From Oscillospiraceae bacterium (lineage in GTDB: Bacteria > Bacillota > Clostridia > Oscillospirales > Acutalibacteraceae), in contig JAISII010000148.1 of NCBI GenBank assembly GCA_031262125.1, forward strand, positions 1 through 15,141: 15,141 nucleotides of DNA, written 5' to 3'. Positions within the stretch are counted from its first letter, which is position 1, and each line of letters starts with the position of its first letter. Shown piece by piece: positions 5,410 to 12,722 of the stretch. Under the pieces are notes generated by a model. It was given only the letters and a program-made list of their open reading frames with translations, was not told the DNA's origin and did not search any database. The position numbers and the translations under genes were made by a program.

Positions 5410-7758
5410 ATGGTAACAAAGATTATTAAAAGAGACGGGCGTTCGGTGCCGTTTGAACTTGAAAAAATAACCGAAGCTATTTTTAAAGCAGCTCAGGCAA
5501 TTGGCGGCAGCGATGTTAAAGCAGCCGAAAACCTTGCCCAAAAGGTTAAAGATTGCCTTGATAAAGAGGATTCTAAAACAGCTCCTACGGTTGAGCATGT
5601 TCAAGATACCGTCGAAAAAATTCTTATCGAAAACGGGCATGCCCGCACGGCAAAAGAGTTTATTCTTTATCGTGCCGAGCGTACCCGTGTGAGAGAGATG
5701 AACACAAAGCTGATGAAGATTTATGAGGACTTGACTTTTAAATCGGCATTAGATAACGACATTAAGCGAGAAAACGCAAATATCGACGGCGATACCGCTA
5801 TGGGTACAATGCTTAAATACGGCTCCGAGGGTGCAAAGCAATTTTACGAGATGCGTATTTTAAACCCAAAGCATGCAAAAGCACACCGTGAGGGCGATAT
5901 TCATATTCACGATTTGGACTTTTTAACGCTTACCACAACCTGCTGCCAAATCGACCTTATAAAATTGTTCGAGAATGGGTTTTCTACCGGGCATGGCTAT
6001 TTGCGTGAGCCCAACGATATTGCATCCTACTCCGCACTTGCTTGTATTGCAATACAGAGCAACCAAAACGACCAGCATGGTGGGCAAAGTGTGCCAAACT
6101 TTGATTTTGCAATGGCAAAAGGCGTTGCAAAAACCTATCGCCGTATTTACAGGCAAAACCTTGCCCGTGCCATCGAGCTTTTGACCGATGCCGAGATTGA
6201 AGCCGCAATTGAGCAAGGCAAAGAAATTTGCGATGCAGCCGAAGCGGCAAGCGGTGCAGTGCCGAAGTTAGAGGACGGTGAAAAATACAAAGCCGCCGAG
6301 CTTGAGATTTTAACAGAAAAATACGGCAAAGAAACAGCTGCAAAGCTGCAAAAATTTGCTTTTAAGCACGCCGAGAAGGAAACTGACCGTGCGGTTTATC
6401 AGGCTATGGAAGCGTTGATTCATAACCTTAACACAATGCACAGCCGTGCAGGGGCACAGATTCCGTTCTCTTCGCTAAACTACGGTTCCGATACTTCCCC
6501 CGAGGGGCGTATGGTTATAAAAAACATACTTTTGGCAACTGATTCCGGCTTGGGCAACGGCGAAACACCGATTTTCCCAATCCACATTTTTAAGGTTAAA
6601 GAGGGCGTAAGCTATAACCCGCAAGACCCCAACTACGATTTGTTTAAGCTTGCCATTAAAGTTTCGGCTAAGCGGCTCTTCCCGAACTTCTCGTTTTTGG
6701 ATGCACCGTATAACCTTAAATTTTACCGCCCCGGGCACCCCGAGACCGAGGTTGCCTATATGGGTTGCCGTACACGTGTTATTGCTAACCGCTGTGGTCC
6801 CGAAACCGTTTACGGCAGAGGCAATTTGAGCTTTACATCGGTTAACTTGCCGCGTTTGGCAATTTTGGCAAACAAAAATATAGACTTTTTCTTCGACCAG
6901 CTTGATAGAATGTGCGATTTGGTAATCGAGCAATTGCTTGAGCGGTTTGAAATACAGTGCCAAAAGCTTGTTAAAAACTACCCGTTCTTAATGGGGCAGG
7001 GCATTTGGGTAGATTCCGATAAGCTCACACCCAACGATTCTGTGCGTGAGGTTTTGCGTCAGGGCACGCTTTCGTGCGGGTTTATAGGGCTTGCCGAGGC
7101 ACTTAAAGCACTCACAGGCAAACACCACGGCGAAAGCGAAGAGTCGCAGCGTTTGGGTTTGGAAATTATAGGCTTTATGCTTAAAAAAATGAACCAAGCC
7201 GGCGAGAAGAACGAGCTTAACTTCAGCCTTGTTGCAACACCCGCCGAGGGGCTTTCGGGGCGTTTTGTGCGTATGGACAAGAAAAAATTCGGCGAAATTG
7301 CCGGAGTTACCGACAAAGATTATTATACAAACTCGTTCCATATTCCCGTATATTACAAAATTTCGGCTTTCGATAAAATCCGCTTAGAAGCACCCTACCA
7401 TGCACTTACAAACGCAGGGCATATTTCATATATCGAGATGGACGGCGACCCGTTGCAAAACCTCGACGCCTTTGAAAAGGTTGTACGTTATATGAAAGAA
7501 TGCGGCATAGGCTACGGCTCAATTAACCACCCTGTTGACCGTGACCCCGTTTGCGGGCATACGGGTATAATCGGCGACTATTGCCCCCATTGCGGTCGTA
7601 AAGAAGAGCAAAAAAGTGCCAAGGGTTTTGAGCGTATCCGCCGTATTACCGGCTATCTTGTAGGCACCGAAAAACGCTTTAACGATGCTAAAAAAGCAGA
7701 GGTTAAAGACCGCTTAAAGCACGATACCTCAAAGGTTGAGGAGATTGCTGCACAATGA
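5410..7758 (+). CDS. nrdD: Anaerobic (class III) ribonucleoside-triphosphate reductase
   Basis: A 782-residue glycyl radical enzyme that makes deoxyribonucleotides from ribonucleoside triphosphates without oxygen. Residues 1 to about 90 are the ATP-cone (VTKIIKRDGRSVPFELEKI), the dATP/ATP activity switch. The catalytic barrel follows, with HIHDLDFLTLTTTCCQIDL holding a probable active-site Cys and YMGCRTRV the probable thiyl radical Cys. Near the end CGHTGIIGDYCPHCG forms the four-cysteine zinc site, then RIRRITGYLVGT carries the radical glycine, Gly748. Length is normal for clostridial NrdD. The stop overlaps the nrdG start (ATGA). Regulation is likely by NrdR at the promoter and by the ATP-cone allosterically. 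Its last 40 residues are closely copied in the separate small gene at 12764-13063. Confidence 0.97.
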   Translation: MVTKIIKRDGRSVPFELEKITEAIFKAAQAIGGSDVKAAENLAQKVKDCLDKEDSKTAPTVEHVQDTVEKILIENGHARTAKEFILYRAERTRVREMNTKLMKIYEDLTFKSALDNDIKRENANIDGDTAMGTMLKYGSEGAKQFYEMRILNPKHAKAHREGDIHIHDLDFLTLTTTCCQIDLIKLFENGFSTGHGYLREPNDIASYSALACIAIQSNQNDQHGGQSVPNFDFAMAKGVAKTYRRIYRQNLARAIELLTDAEIEAAIEQGKEICDAAEAASGAVPKLEDGEKYKAAELEILTEKYGKETAAKLQKFAFKHAEKETDRAVYQAMEALIHNLNTMHSRAGAQIPFSSLNYGSDTSPEGRMVIKNILLATDSGLGNGETPIFPIHIFKVKEGVSYNPQDPNYDLFKLAIKVSAKRLFPNFSFLDAPYNLKFYRPGHPETEVAYMGCRTRVIANRCGPETVYGRGNLSFTSVNLPRLAILANKNIDFFFDQLDRMCDLVIEQLLERFEIQCQKLVKNYPFLMGQGIWVDSDKLTPNDSVREVLRQGTLSCGFIGLAEALKALTGKHHGESEESQRLGLEIIGFMLKKMNQAGEKNELNFSLVATPAEGLSGRFVRMDKKKFGEIAGVTDKDYYTNSFHIPVYYKISAFDKIRLEAPYHALTNAGHISYIEMDGDPLQNLDAFEKVVRYMKECGIGYGSINHPVDRDPVCGHTGIIGDYCPHCGRKEEQKSAKGFERIRRITGYLVGTEKRFNDAKKAEVKDRLKHDTSKVEEIAAQ

Positions 7759-8267
7759 GCGATACAAAAATTAAATTAGCCGGAATCATCCGAGAATCCT
7801 TTGTGGATGGTCCGGGAGTGAGAATGGCTGTGTTTGTGCAGGGCTGTCCTCACCGTTGCCCCGGCTGCCATAACCCCCAAAGCTGGGATTTTGACGGCGG
7901 TTACTGGGGTTCGGTAGAGAAGATTATAGCCGTGGCAAAGGCAAACTCGCTGCTGCAAGGCATAACACTCTCCGGCGGCGAGCCGTTTTGCCACGCCGAG
8001 CCTTTGGCAAAGCTTGCCGCAATGGCTCACGAAATAGGGCTTAATGTTGTAACCTTCAGCGGCTATACGTTCGAGGAGCTTACAGCCGGGTTTAGCACAA
8101 ACCCCTTTTGGCAAGAGCTGCTGCAAAACACCGATATTTTAATAGACGGCAAGTTTGTTTTAGCACAAAAAAGCCTTGAGCTTAAATTTAGAGGCAGCAA
8201 AAACCAACGGGTTTTAGATGTAAAAAAATCGTTGGAACAAAACACGCCTGTGGAGTGGATAGATTGA
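7755..8267 (+). CDS. nrdG: Anaerobic ribonucleotide reductase activating protein (radical SAM)
   Basis: A 170-residue radical SAM enzyme that uses a [4Fe-4S] cluster and S-adenosylmethionine to place the radical on the C-terminal glycine of NrdD. The cluster motif CxxxCxxC is CPHRCPGC (Cys31, Cys35, Cys38), preceded by the typical ESFVDGPGVRMAVFVQG; the SAM-binding GGEP is in TLSGGEPFCH. The small size without extra ferredoxin domains is that of NrdG rather than the pyruvate formate-lyase activator. It overlaps nrdD by 4 nt and is followed by an overlapping MarR gene. It is also the natural candidate to activate the small glycyl radical protein encoded at 12764-13063. Confidence 0.96.
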   Translation: MSDTKIKLAGIIRESFVDGPGVRMAVFVQGCPHRCPGCHNPQSWDFDGGYWGSVEKIIAVAKANSLLQGITLSGGEPFCHAEPLAKLAAMAHEIGLNVVTFSGYTFEELTAGFSTNPFWQELLQNTDILIDGKFVLAQKSLELKFRGSKNQRVLDVKKSLEQNTPVEWID

Positions 8268-8743
8268 AAAACAGCTATGAAAAAGTGGTTAAAAACCTAA
8301 AAACATTCGACGAACAGCTCAATTTTGTTTTAACACAAAGTTACGGGCTTATTTCTAATATCGAACAAAGCACGCTGATGAAATCTAAGCGTTTTAAGCT
8401 CTCGCTAAACGAGCTTAAGCTTTTATATGTTGTATCGTGCCACAGCGACGGCTTAACGATGACCCAGCTTGCCGAGCATCTTTTTATTACGCCGTCGTCG
8501 GTTACCATTGCGGTAAAATGCCTTGAAAAAAAGGGCTATTGCCTGCGAGAGCGTGCAAAGGACGACGCCCGTCGGGTGTTTATCCGCCTTACTAAAGAAG
8601 GCGAACATGCCGCCAGAATCCACCGTCGGTTCCACCGCAATTTTGCCAATGTTATATCAAAAGACTTAACCGAAGTGGAAAAAGCGGCTTTAATCAAATG
8701 TATTAATAATATGAACCAGTTTGTTATTGAGCGTTGGAGATAG
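8264..8743 (+). CDS. MarR-family transcriptional regulator
   Basis: About 159 residues forming a MarR winged helix: LSLNELKLLYVVS, then LTMTQLAEHLFITPSSVTIAVKCLEKKGYCLRER (helix-turn-helix, split here at TPSSV), then the wing DDARRVFIRLTKEG and a C-terminal dimerisation helix. I favour the TTG at 8264, which overlaps the nrdG stop (TTGA) and has GGAG 8 nt upstream; a GTG at 8255 adds three residues but lacks a spaced ribosome site. Co-transcription with nrdDG is clear from the overlap. Ligand and targets are unknown; it may adjust the operon or a redox, lipid or stress regulon linked to anaerobic growth. No Cys-rich sensor region is visible. Confidence 0.88.
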   Translation: MKNSYEKVVKNLKTFDEQLNFVLTQSYGLISNIEQSTLMKSKRFKLSLNELKLLYVVSCHSDGLTMTQLAEHLFITPSSVTIAVKCLEKKGYCLRERAKDDARRVFIRLTKEGEHAARIHRRFHRNFANVISKDLTEVEKAALIKCINNMNQFVIERWR

Positions 8744-8837
8744 GTTTGTTTTGGTTTTAAAAGTTTAGTTTTTTTAGAAGCCCCGCCGATGCGGGGTTTT
8801 TTGAAGAGTTTAGTTCGTTATTGAGCGGTGGAGATAG
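8723..8837. repeat. 21-nt direct repeat copying the end of the MarR gene around a terminator
   Basis: The last 21 nt of the MarR gene (8723-8743, gttattgagcg to gagatag) recur at 8817-8837 with one mismatch, 94 nt downstream. The first hairpin terminator lies between the copies and a second one directly follows the second copy. Confidence 0.7.
8781..8802 (+). terminator. Rho-independent terminator of nrdD-nrdG-marR
   Basis: Stem ccccgc / gcgggg around cgat, followed directly by six T (8797-8802), 38 nt after the MarR stop. Confidence 0.88.
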
Positions 8838-8840
8838 AAA

Positions 8841-8874
8841 AAAAGGCAGCCGATTTTTCGGTTGCCTTTTAAAA
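8841..8874. terminator. Second, bidirectional terminator hairpin
   Basis: Thirteen-base stem aaaaggcagccga / tcggttgcctttt with a tttt loop and one G-U pair. The stem ends in T on one strand and A on the other, so it can stop transcription in both directions, backing up the terminator at 8781. Confidence 0.75.
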
Positions 8875-8922
8875 TTTACAATAAAACGTTTCCCTCGAAA
8901 ATAAACAAAAGTCTTGGAGCGA

Positions 8923-9116
8923 GGAAATATTCCCCTCCGCTTCAAGGAGCAAGACGCAAGATACAAGAAGCAAGAGCAAAAAGTCTCTTCAAAGCGGAAA
9001 TATTCCCCTCCGGGGAGGGGTGGCTGCTCCCTTAGTAAAAAATTAAATTCATTTTTTATTAAAAATCTAAAAAAATAAAAATATTTTTAGATTGAGCAGA
9101 GCAGACGGGGTGGTTT
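8923..9116. repeat. REP-like intergenic repeats downstream of glyA
   Basis: This gene-free stretch holds two copies of a 17-nt motif, ggaaatattcccctccg, at 8923-8939 and 8996-9012. The second copy leads into cccctcc-gg-ggagggg (9005-9020) and tggctgct; a matching end agcagacggggtggttt is at about 9100-9116. That layout resembles a clostridial intergenic repeat family I recognise only in outline. Its centre is an A/T-rich block with a 10-bp inverted repeat (9064-9073 / 9084-9093). A run of gcaag/caaga-like units (8945-8975) lies between the copies. I see no gene from 8744 to 9181. Confidence 0.5.
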
Positions 9117-9143
9117 GAAAAAATTAAAACAGAAACAACCACT

Positions 9144-9168
9144 AACTGTTGCAAATTTTGCAACAGTT
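9144..9168 (-). terminator. Hairpin just after glyA, possible terminator
   Basis: Perfect 12-base arms aactgttgcaaa / tttgcaacagtt around one base, 13 nt after the glyA stop on the minus strand. There is no T-run right after it, so it may stabilise the 3' end of the mRNA rather than terminate. Confidence 0.5.
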
Positions 9169-9181
9169 CAAAAATCAAAAC

Positions 9182-10435
9182 TCAATCCACCGGATAAAGC
9201 GGAATGTTCTTGCAAATTTCTACAACTCCGGCACGAATTTTATCTGCACTGTTTTCAAAATCGTTAATTGCAAGAGAGATAAATTCGGCGATTTTCTCCA
9301 TATCGGCTTCAACCAATCCACGGGTTGTAACCGCCGGAGTGCCGATGCGTATGCCCGACGTTACAAACGGGCTGCGTGGCTCGTTGGGTACGGTGTTTTT
9401 GTTAACGGTAATATACACCTCGTCCAAGCGGGCTTCAAGCTCTTTACCCGTTAAATCGGTTCCCGATAAATCAAGCAGCATAACGTGGTTGTCGGTGCCG
9501 CCGCTAACAAGCTTATGCCCTCGTGCGGTTAAACCGTCTGCCAACGCTTTGGCGTTTTTAACAACCTGCTGCCCGTAGGTTATAAAATCGGGTTTTAGAG
9601 CCTCGCCCAAGCAAACTGCTTTTGCGGCAATTGTGTGCATTAACGGGCCGCCCTGTGTGCCGGGGAAGATTGATTTATCTATAGCTTTTGAAAATTCCTC
9701 ACGGCAGAGAATCAACCCGCCACGAGGTCCACGCAAGGTTTTGTGCGTGGTGGTGGTTACAAACTCGGCATAGGGTACGGGGCTTGGGTGCACACCTGCG
9801 GCAACAAGCCCTGCAATATGTGCCATATCTACCATTAAATATGCACCAACTTCGTCGGCAATTGCTCTAAACTTTGCAAAATCAATAGTCCGTGGGTATG
9901 CACTTGCACCGCAAACTATCATCTTTGGTTTGCATTCTTTGGCAATTTCCATAACCTTATCATAATCAATTCGGTGGGTAACAGGGTCAACTCCGTAATG
10001 CACAAAATTATAATATTTGCCAGAAAGGTTAACGGGCGAGCCATGGGTAAGATGCCCGCCTTCGCTGAGGTTCATACCCATAACGGTGTCGCCGGGGTTA
10101 AGCATTGCAAAATAAACGGCAGTGTTTGCCTGTGCACCCGAGTGCGGCTGCACGTTAGCGTGTTCTGCACCAAAAAGCTGCTTTGCACGGTCAATAGCAA
10201 TCTGCTCAACCACGTCTACACAGGCACAACCGCCATAGTAACGCTTGCCGGGGTAGCCTTCGGCATATTTGTTTGTTAGCAGGCTGCCCATCGCAGCCAT
10301 AACCGCAGGAGAAACGATGTTCTCGCTTGCAATAAGCTCCAAATTGCGGCGTTGGCGGTGCTGTTCTTCCAGCATAGCGTTGCCTACTTCAGGGTCTTTT
10401 GTAACTACAAAGTCAATACTGTGTACCATGTCCAT
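9182..10435 (-). CDS. glyA: Serine hydroxymethyltransferase
   Basis: A 417-residue PLP enzyme that interconverts serine and glycine with tetrahydrofolate, feeding one-carbon units to thymidylate, purine and methionine synthesis. The whole length matches GlyA: NLELIASENIVSPAVMAAMGS at the start, the cofactor region QPHSGAQAN, VDMAHIAGL, and the PLP lysine Lys232 in TTTTHKTLRGPRGG. The C-terminal RIGTPAVTTRG and length are typical. ATG 10435 is preceded by AAGGAG with a rather long 12-nt spacing; MVHS two codons on is an alternative. The upstream leader contains a perfect 14-bp hairpin between 22-nt direct repeats. The dus gene upstream points the same way but is separated by 290 nt of repeats. 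It is not linked to a glycine riboswitch that I can see. Confidence 0.97.
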   Translation of the reverse strand: MDMVHSIDFVVTKDPEVGNAMLEEQHRQRRNLELIASENIVSPAVMAAMGSLLTNKYAEGYPGKRYYGGCACVDVVEQIAIDRAKQLFGAEHANVQPHSGAQANTAVYFAMLNPGDTVMGMNLSEGGHLTHGSPVNLSGKYYNFVHYGVDPVTHRIDYDKVMEIAKECKPKMIVCGASAYPRTIDFAKFRAIADEVGAYLMVDMAHIAGLVAAGVHPSPVPYAEFVTTTTHKTLRGPRGGLILCREEFSKAIDKSIFPGTQGGPLMHTIAAKAVCLGEALKPDFITYGQQVVKNAKALADGLTARGHKLVSGGTDNHVMLLDLSGTDLTGKELEARLDEVYITVNKNTVPNEPRSPFVTSGIRIGTPAVTTRGLVEADMEKIAEFISLAINDFENSADKIRAGVVEICKNIPLYPVD

Positions 10436-10450
10436 TGTTCTTTTGTTCTC

Positions 10451-10553
10451 CTTTTGAAATAAGTTTATTTAAGTATTCTTAGTCTATTCCCCGCCGAAGG
10501 CGGGGAATAGACGGCAGTGTTTTTTACTTCTCTTTTGAAATAAGTTTATTTAA
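10451..10553. repeat. 22-nt direct repeats flanking a perfect hairpin in the glyA leader
   Basis: The 22-nt block cttttgaaataag to tttatttaa occurs identically at 10451-10472 and 10532-10553. Between them, 10482-10495 and 10499-10512 form a perfect 14-bp stem (gtctattccccgcc) that on the minus strand closes on a stable C(UUCG)G tetraloop. The copy nearer glyA provides part of its ribosome site region. Each block itself contains the palindrome aaataagtttattt. The hairpin may attenuate, protect mRNA, or mark a small insertion. Confidence 0.75.
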
Positions 10554-10573
10554 TTTTTTAAAGTTATCTATTT

Positions 10574-10689
10574 TTCTCCCCCTGTCGGCTTCGCCGACAT
10601 CCCCCTCTAAGAGGGAGACTTTTTCGTCCGCTTCTTAAAGCCTCCCTCTTAGAGGGAGGTGGCAAGGCGTTAGCCTTGACGGAAGGAGA
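10574..10689. repeat. Pair of REP-like elements in opposite orientation
   Basis: The plus-strand copy (10641-10689) starts with the palindrome cctccctct-t-agagggagg, continues with ggtggcaaggcgttagcct and ends gacggaaggag. The copy at 10574-10618 is the same type on the minus strand, with its own stem tgtcggc-ttc-gccgaca. The inner stems differ in sequence but both pair perfectly (second: caaggc-gtta-gccttg at 10663-10678), the signature of a structure-conserved repeat. Similar elements are common between genes in gut Clostridia. They fill most of the gap between dus and glyA. Confidence 0.7.
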
Positions 10690-10725
10690 AAAAAGAAAAT
10701 TCTTGCTTATAGATGGTCGGGGTGT

Positions 10726-11667
10726 TTACTCACCAATATCTCTTATCAACATCAAAAAGTCATCATATGTGTTAAGCGTGCCTGCACGGTTGCGGAATGC
10801 CGCTGCGTTTTTAAAACCCTTCAAATACCATGCAACGTGCTTGCGGGCTTGCTTCATTCCAATAAATTCGCCTTTTTGCTCGCAAATAAGTTTAATGTGC
10901 GTTTTCATTTCTTCAATAATATATTCACGACTTTTTGGCGGCAGGGCTTTGCCGGTGTTTATAAAATGGTTGATTTCCTCAAAAATCCAAGGCTTGCCCA
11001 AAGCACCTCGCCCGACCATTATGTAATCGCAGCCCGTGTTTTGCAGCATTGCAAGTGCATCGGCGGGGTTGCAAATGTCTCCGTTGCCTATAACGGGTAT
11101 TTTTACAGCCTGCTTAACCGCTTTAACAACCTGCATGTCAGCTTTGCCGGAATAAAACTGCTCCCGTGTTCGCCCGTGTACTGTAATTGCCGCCGCACCG
11201 CTGTCCTCGCAAATTTTTGCGACTTCAACTGCGTTAATGTTATCATTGCTCCACCCGGCACGTATTTTTACCGTTACGGGGATGCTTACACTTTTGCATA
11301 CGGCTTGTACAATTTTCCCGCATAAAATCGGGTCTTTCATCAGTGCTGCTCCTCCGCCGTTGTTTACAATTTTCGGGGTAGGGCAGCCCATATTAATATC
11401 AATTGAGCATGGTGCAAATTCAAGGGCTTTTATTGCCGCCTCTGCCATAATTTGCGGCTCGCACCCAAAAATTTGTATGCCTGTTTGGCAGTTTTGGTTT
11501 GTTTCCATAAGCTCGGCTGTGTTTTTGCTGTTATAGTGCAAGCCTTTGGCACTAACCATTTCGGTAACTGTATAGGCTGCCCCATGGCGGAGGCATACAG
11601 TTCTAAAAGCAAGGTCGGTTACGCCTGCCATTGGAGCTAAAAGGCATTTGTTTTTATGCAAAGGCAT
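10726..11667 (-). CDS. dus: tRNA-dihydrouridine synthase (DusB-like)
   Basis: A 313-residue FMN enzyme that reduces uridine in tRNA D-loops with NADPH. The TIM barrel opens with LLAPMAGVTDLAFR, continues with INMGCPTPKIVNNGGGAALM (catalytic Cys95), VTVKIRAGW (Lys134), ITVHGRTREQFYSGKAD (His164) and PVIGNGDI, then the phosphate site MVGRGALGKPWIF. The C-terminal helical domain binds tRNA. This full set suits the DusB branch common in Firmicutes. ATG 11667 is supported by the family start (family members begin about 8-10 residues before LAPM) though no strong ribosome site precedes it. The next gene upstream on the same strand is the acidic membrane protein, 142 nt away; downstream lies glyA beyond the REP elements. 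Confidence 0.95.
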   Translation of the reverse strand: MPLHKNKCLLAPMAGVTDLAFRTVCLRHGAAYTVTEMVSAKGLHYNSKNTAELMETNQNCQTGIQIFGCEPQIMAEAAIKALEFAPCSIDINMGCPTPKIVNNGGGAALMKDPILCGKIVQAVCKSVSIPVTVKIRAGWSNDNINAVEVAKICEDSGAAAITVHGRTREQFYSGKADMQVVKAVKQAVKIPVIGNGDICNPADALAMLQNTGCDYIMVGRGALGKPWIFEEINHFINTGKALPPKSREYIIEEMKTHIKLICEQKGEFIGMKQARKHVAWYLKGFKNAAAFRNRAGTLNTYDDFLMLIRDIGE

Positions 11668-11732
11668 TGTTATATGGGTTCACTTTCGTAATGAATAATT
11701 TTTATTTAAATTTTTTTAAAAAAATTTATAAT

Positions 11733-11760
11733 CGGAGCTAAAATACATTTATTTTCAATA
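11733..11760 (-). pseudogene. Short decayed copy of the dus 5' end
   Basis: On the minus strand this stretch reads NKCILAPI, close to dus residues 6-13 (NKCLLAPM), and about 22 of 29 bases match 11632-11660. It lies in an otherwise very A/T-rich gap (11668-11809) with no other feature that I can support. It may be a small duplication remnant; chance is not excluded. Confidence 0.3.
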
Positions 11761-11809
11761 ATAATCATTTTAAATTAATTTTTAATATTAAATTTTTAAA
11801 AAAATAAAA

Positions 11810-12421
11810 TTACTTTCTCTTGTAGTAATCGTCGGGCAAAAGCCTCTTTTTCCCCGACGAACGTCGCTGAACAATATTACTTCCGCCATAACGTGAACGT
11901 CCGCCCGAATATGTTCGGTCTCTCCGTTTGCCGCTTAGCAAAACCCCAATAACAACCGCAATCCCAATTGCAACGCACAACCACGAGATTATGCCCGCAA
12001 CAAGGTTTGTTTGTGCGTTGCCGGCATCTGCACCAATAGCGTCCGATTTTACAATAACATTGGCGTCAACATCCGGCAAAGGGGTGCTGTCGTCGGTGTC
12101 GGGTTCATCTGTTCCGGCGGCTTGCCGGGGCTGAGTTTGTTCAGGGTCTGTTTGAGCTTCTTCGTCAGGGCTGGTGGGGGCTTCTGTTTCCTCCTGAGGT
12201 GCTTCAGTTTCTTCGGGTTCGGGTTCGTTGCTCGGTTCGGTTTCCTGCTCTACGGGGTCAGGCTCGGGTTCTTCTGCGGGGGCTTCGGCTTGGGTGGTTT
12301 CTTCATAACCGGGTGCGGTCGGCTCGGCAAATGCGGGCAAGCAAAATTGCATTGCCGAAAATAAACAAAGCAGCAACCAAAAAGCTAAAACTGCTTTGCG
12401 GCATTTAAAAAAACTTTTCAA
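11810..12421 (-). CDS. Unrecognised membrane-anchored acidic Glu/Pro/Thr-rich protein
   Basis: I do not recognise this 203-residue protein. It begins with a signal peptide (basic KCRK, then AVLAFWLLLCLFSAMQF, likely cut after AFA at residue 32). Residues about 33-115 are low-complexity, rich in Glu, Pro, Thr and Asp (EPEPEETEAP-like units), so probably a disordered, strongly negative extracellular linker. One membrane span follows (LVAGIISWLCVAIGIAVVIG, about 140-160), then a basic cytoplasmic tail of Arg, Gly, Ser and Lys ending DDYYKRK. The TTG at 12421 is the likely start: GGGAGG lies 9 nt before it, whereas the in-frame ATG at 12442 lies before that site. Topology and composition suggest a surface or cell-wall spacer, but no sorting motif or enzyme domain is seen. 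It is divergent from the glycyl radical gene. Confidence 0.72.
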   Translation of the reverse strand: MKSFFKCRKAVLAFWLLLCLFSAMQFCLPAFAEPTAPGYEETTQAEAPAEEPEPDPVEQETEPSNEPEPEETEAPQEETEAPTSPDEEAQTDPEQTQPRQAAGTDEPDTDDSTPLPDVDANVIVKSDAIGADAGNAQTNLVAGIISWLCVAIGIAVVIGVLLSGKRRDRTYSGGRSRYGGSNIVQRRSSGKKRLLPDDYYKRK

Positions 12422-12667
12422 TTTGCAAAGCCTCCCAAACATAATTATTTACATTATATTTTAACACGATTTTACAAAAAAATCAAATTTTTTATTTGCG
12501 GTCTATTCGTCAGATTGCACAAACTTTAAGCAGAAATTTTGTGCAAAATAACAATAAAATTTTTGGCATAAGCCCCACAAACCGCATAACTACGTAAAAT
12601 TATTCTAATAAAAAATTCTATTAAGAAAAAAACAAATTTACAAGCAAAAATGTAACAAAATTGTAAC

Positions 12668-12696
12668 TTGCAATTCGCTACATCTTGTGATACAAT
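12668..12696 (+). promoter_or_regulatory. Promoter of the stand-alone glycyl radical gene
   Basis: TTGCAA (12668-12673), 17-nt spacer, TACAAT (12691-12696). Transcription from about 12703 gives a leader of about 60 nt before ATG 12764. Confidence 0.68.
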
Positions 12697-12722
12697 TCTA
12701 ACTACACCACAAGATTATGTAA
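12675..12722 (+). promoter_or_regulatory. Degenerate NrdR box pair in the glycyl radical gene promoter
   Basis: tcgctacatcttgtga (12675-12690) fits 11 of 16 consensus positions, including all the strongly conserved ones (C, W, A, A, T, T, W, G), and lies between -35 and -10. ccacaagattatgtaa (12707-12722) fits 10 of 16 and begins 32 nt later. The placement mirrors the nrdD promoter (first box 2-3 nt after -35, second 31-32 nt on). The match alone is weak; the shared geometry raises it. Confidence 0.45.

Noticed and set aside
5923..7341. Several open frames antisense to nrdD (up to 162 codons)
   Set aside because: They mirror codon bias of nrdD, have no ribosome sites and match no family.
8945..8975. 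CRISPR-like or tandem repeat of gcaaga units
   Set aside because: Units are short, irregular and not separated by unique spacers.
10436..10725. Glycine riboswitch or other metabolite sensor before glyA
   Set aside because: The leader is explained by REP-like elements and one simple hairpin; no riboswitch core is seen.
12684..12697. Rex operator overlapping the glycyl radical promoter (ttgtgatacaa)
   Set aside because: Arms are only 4 bp with 3-nt spacing, unlike the usual TTGTGA-N6-TCACAA type site.
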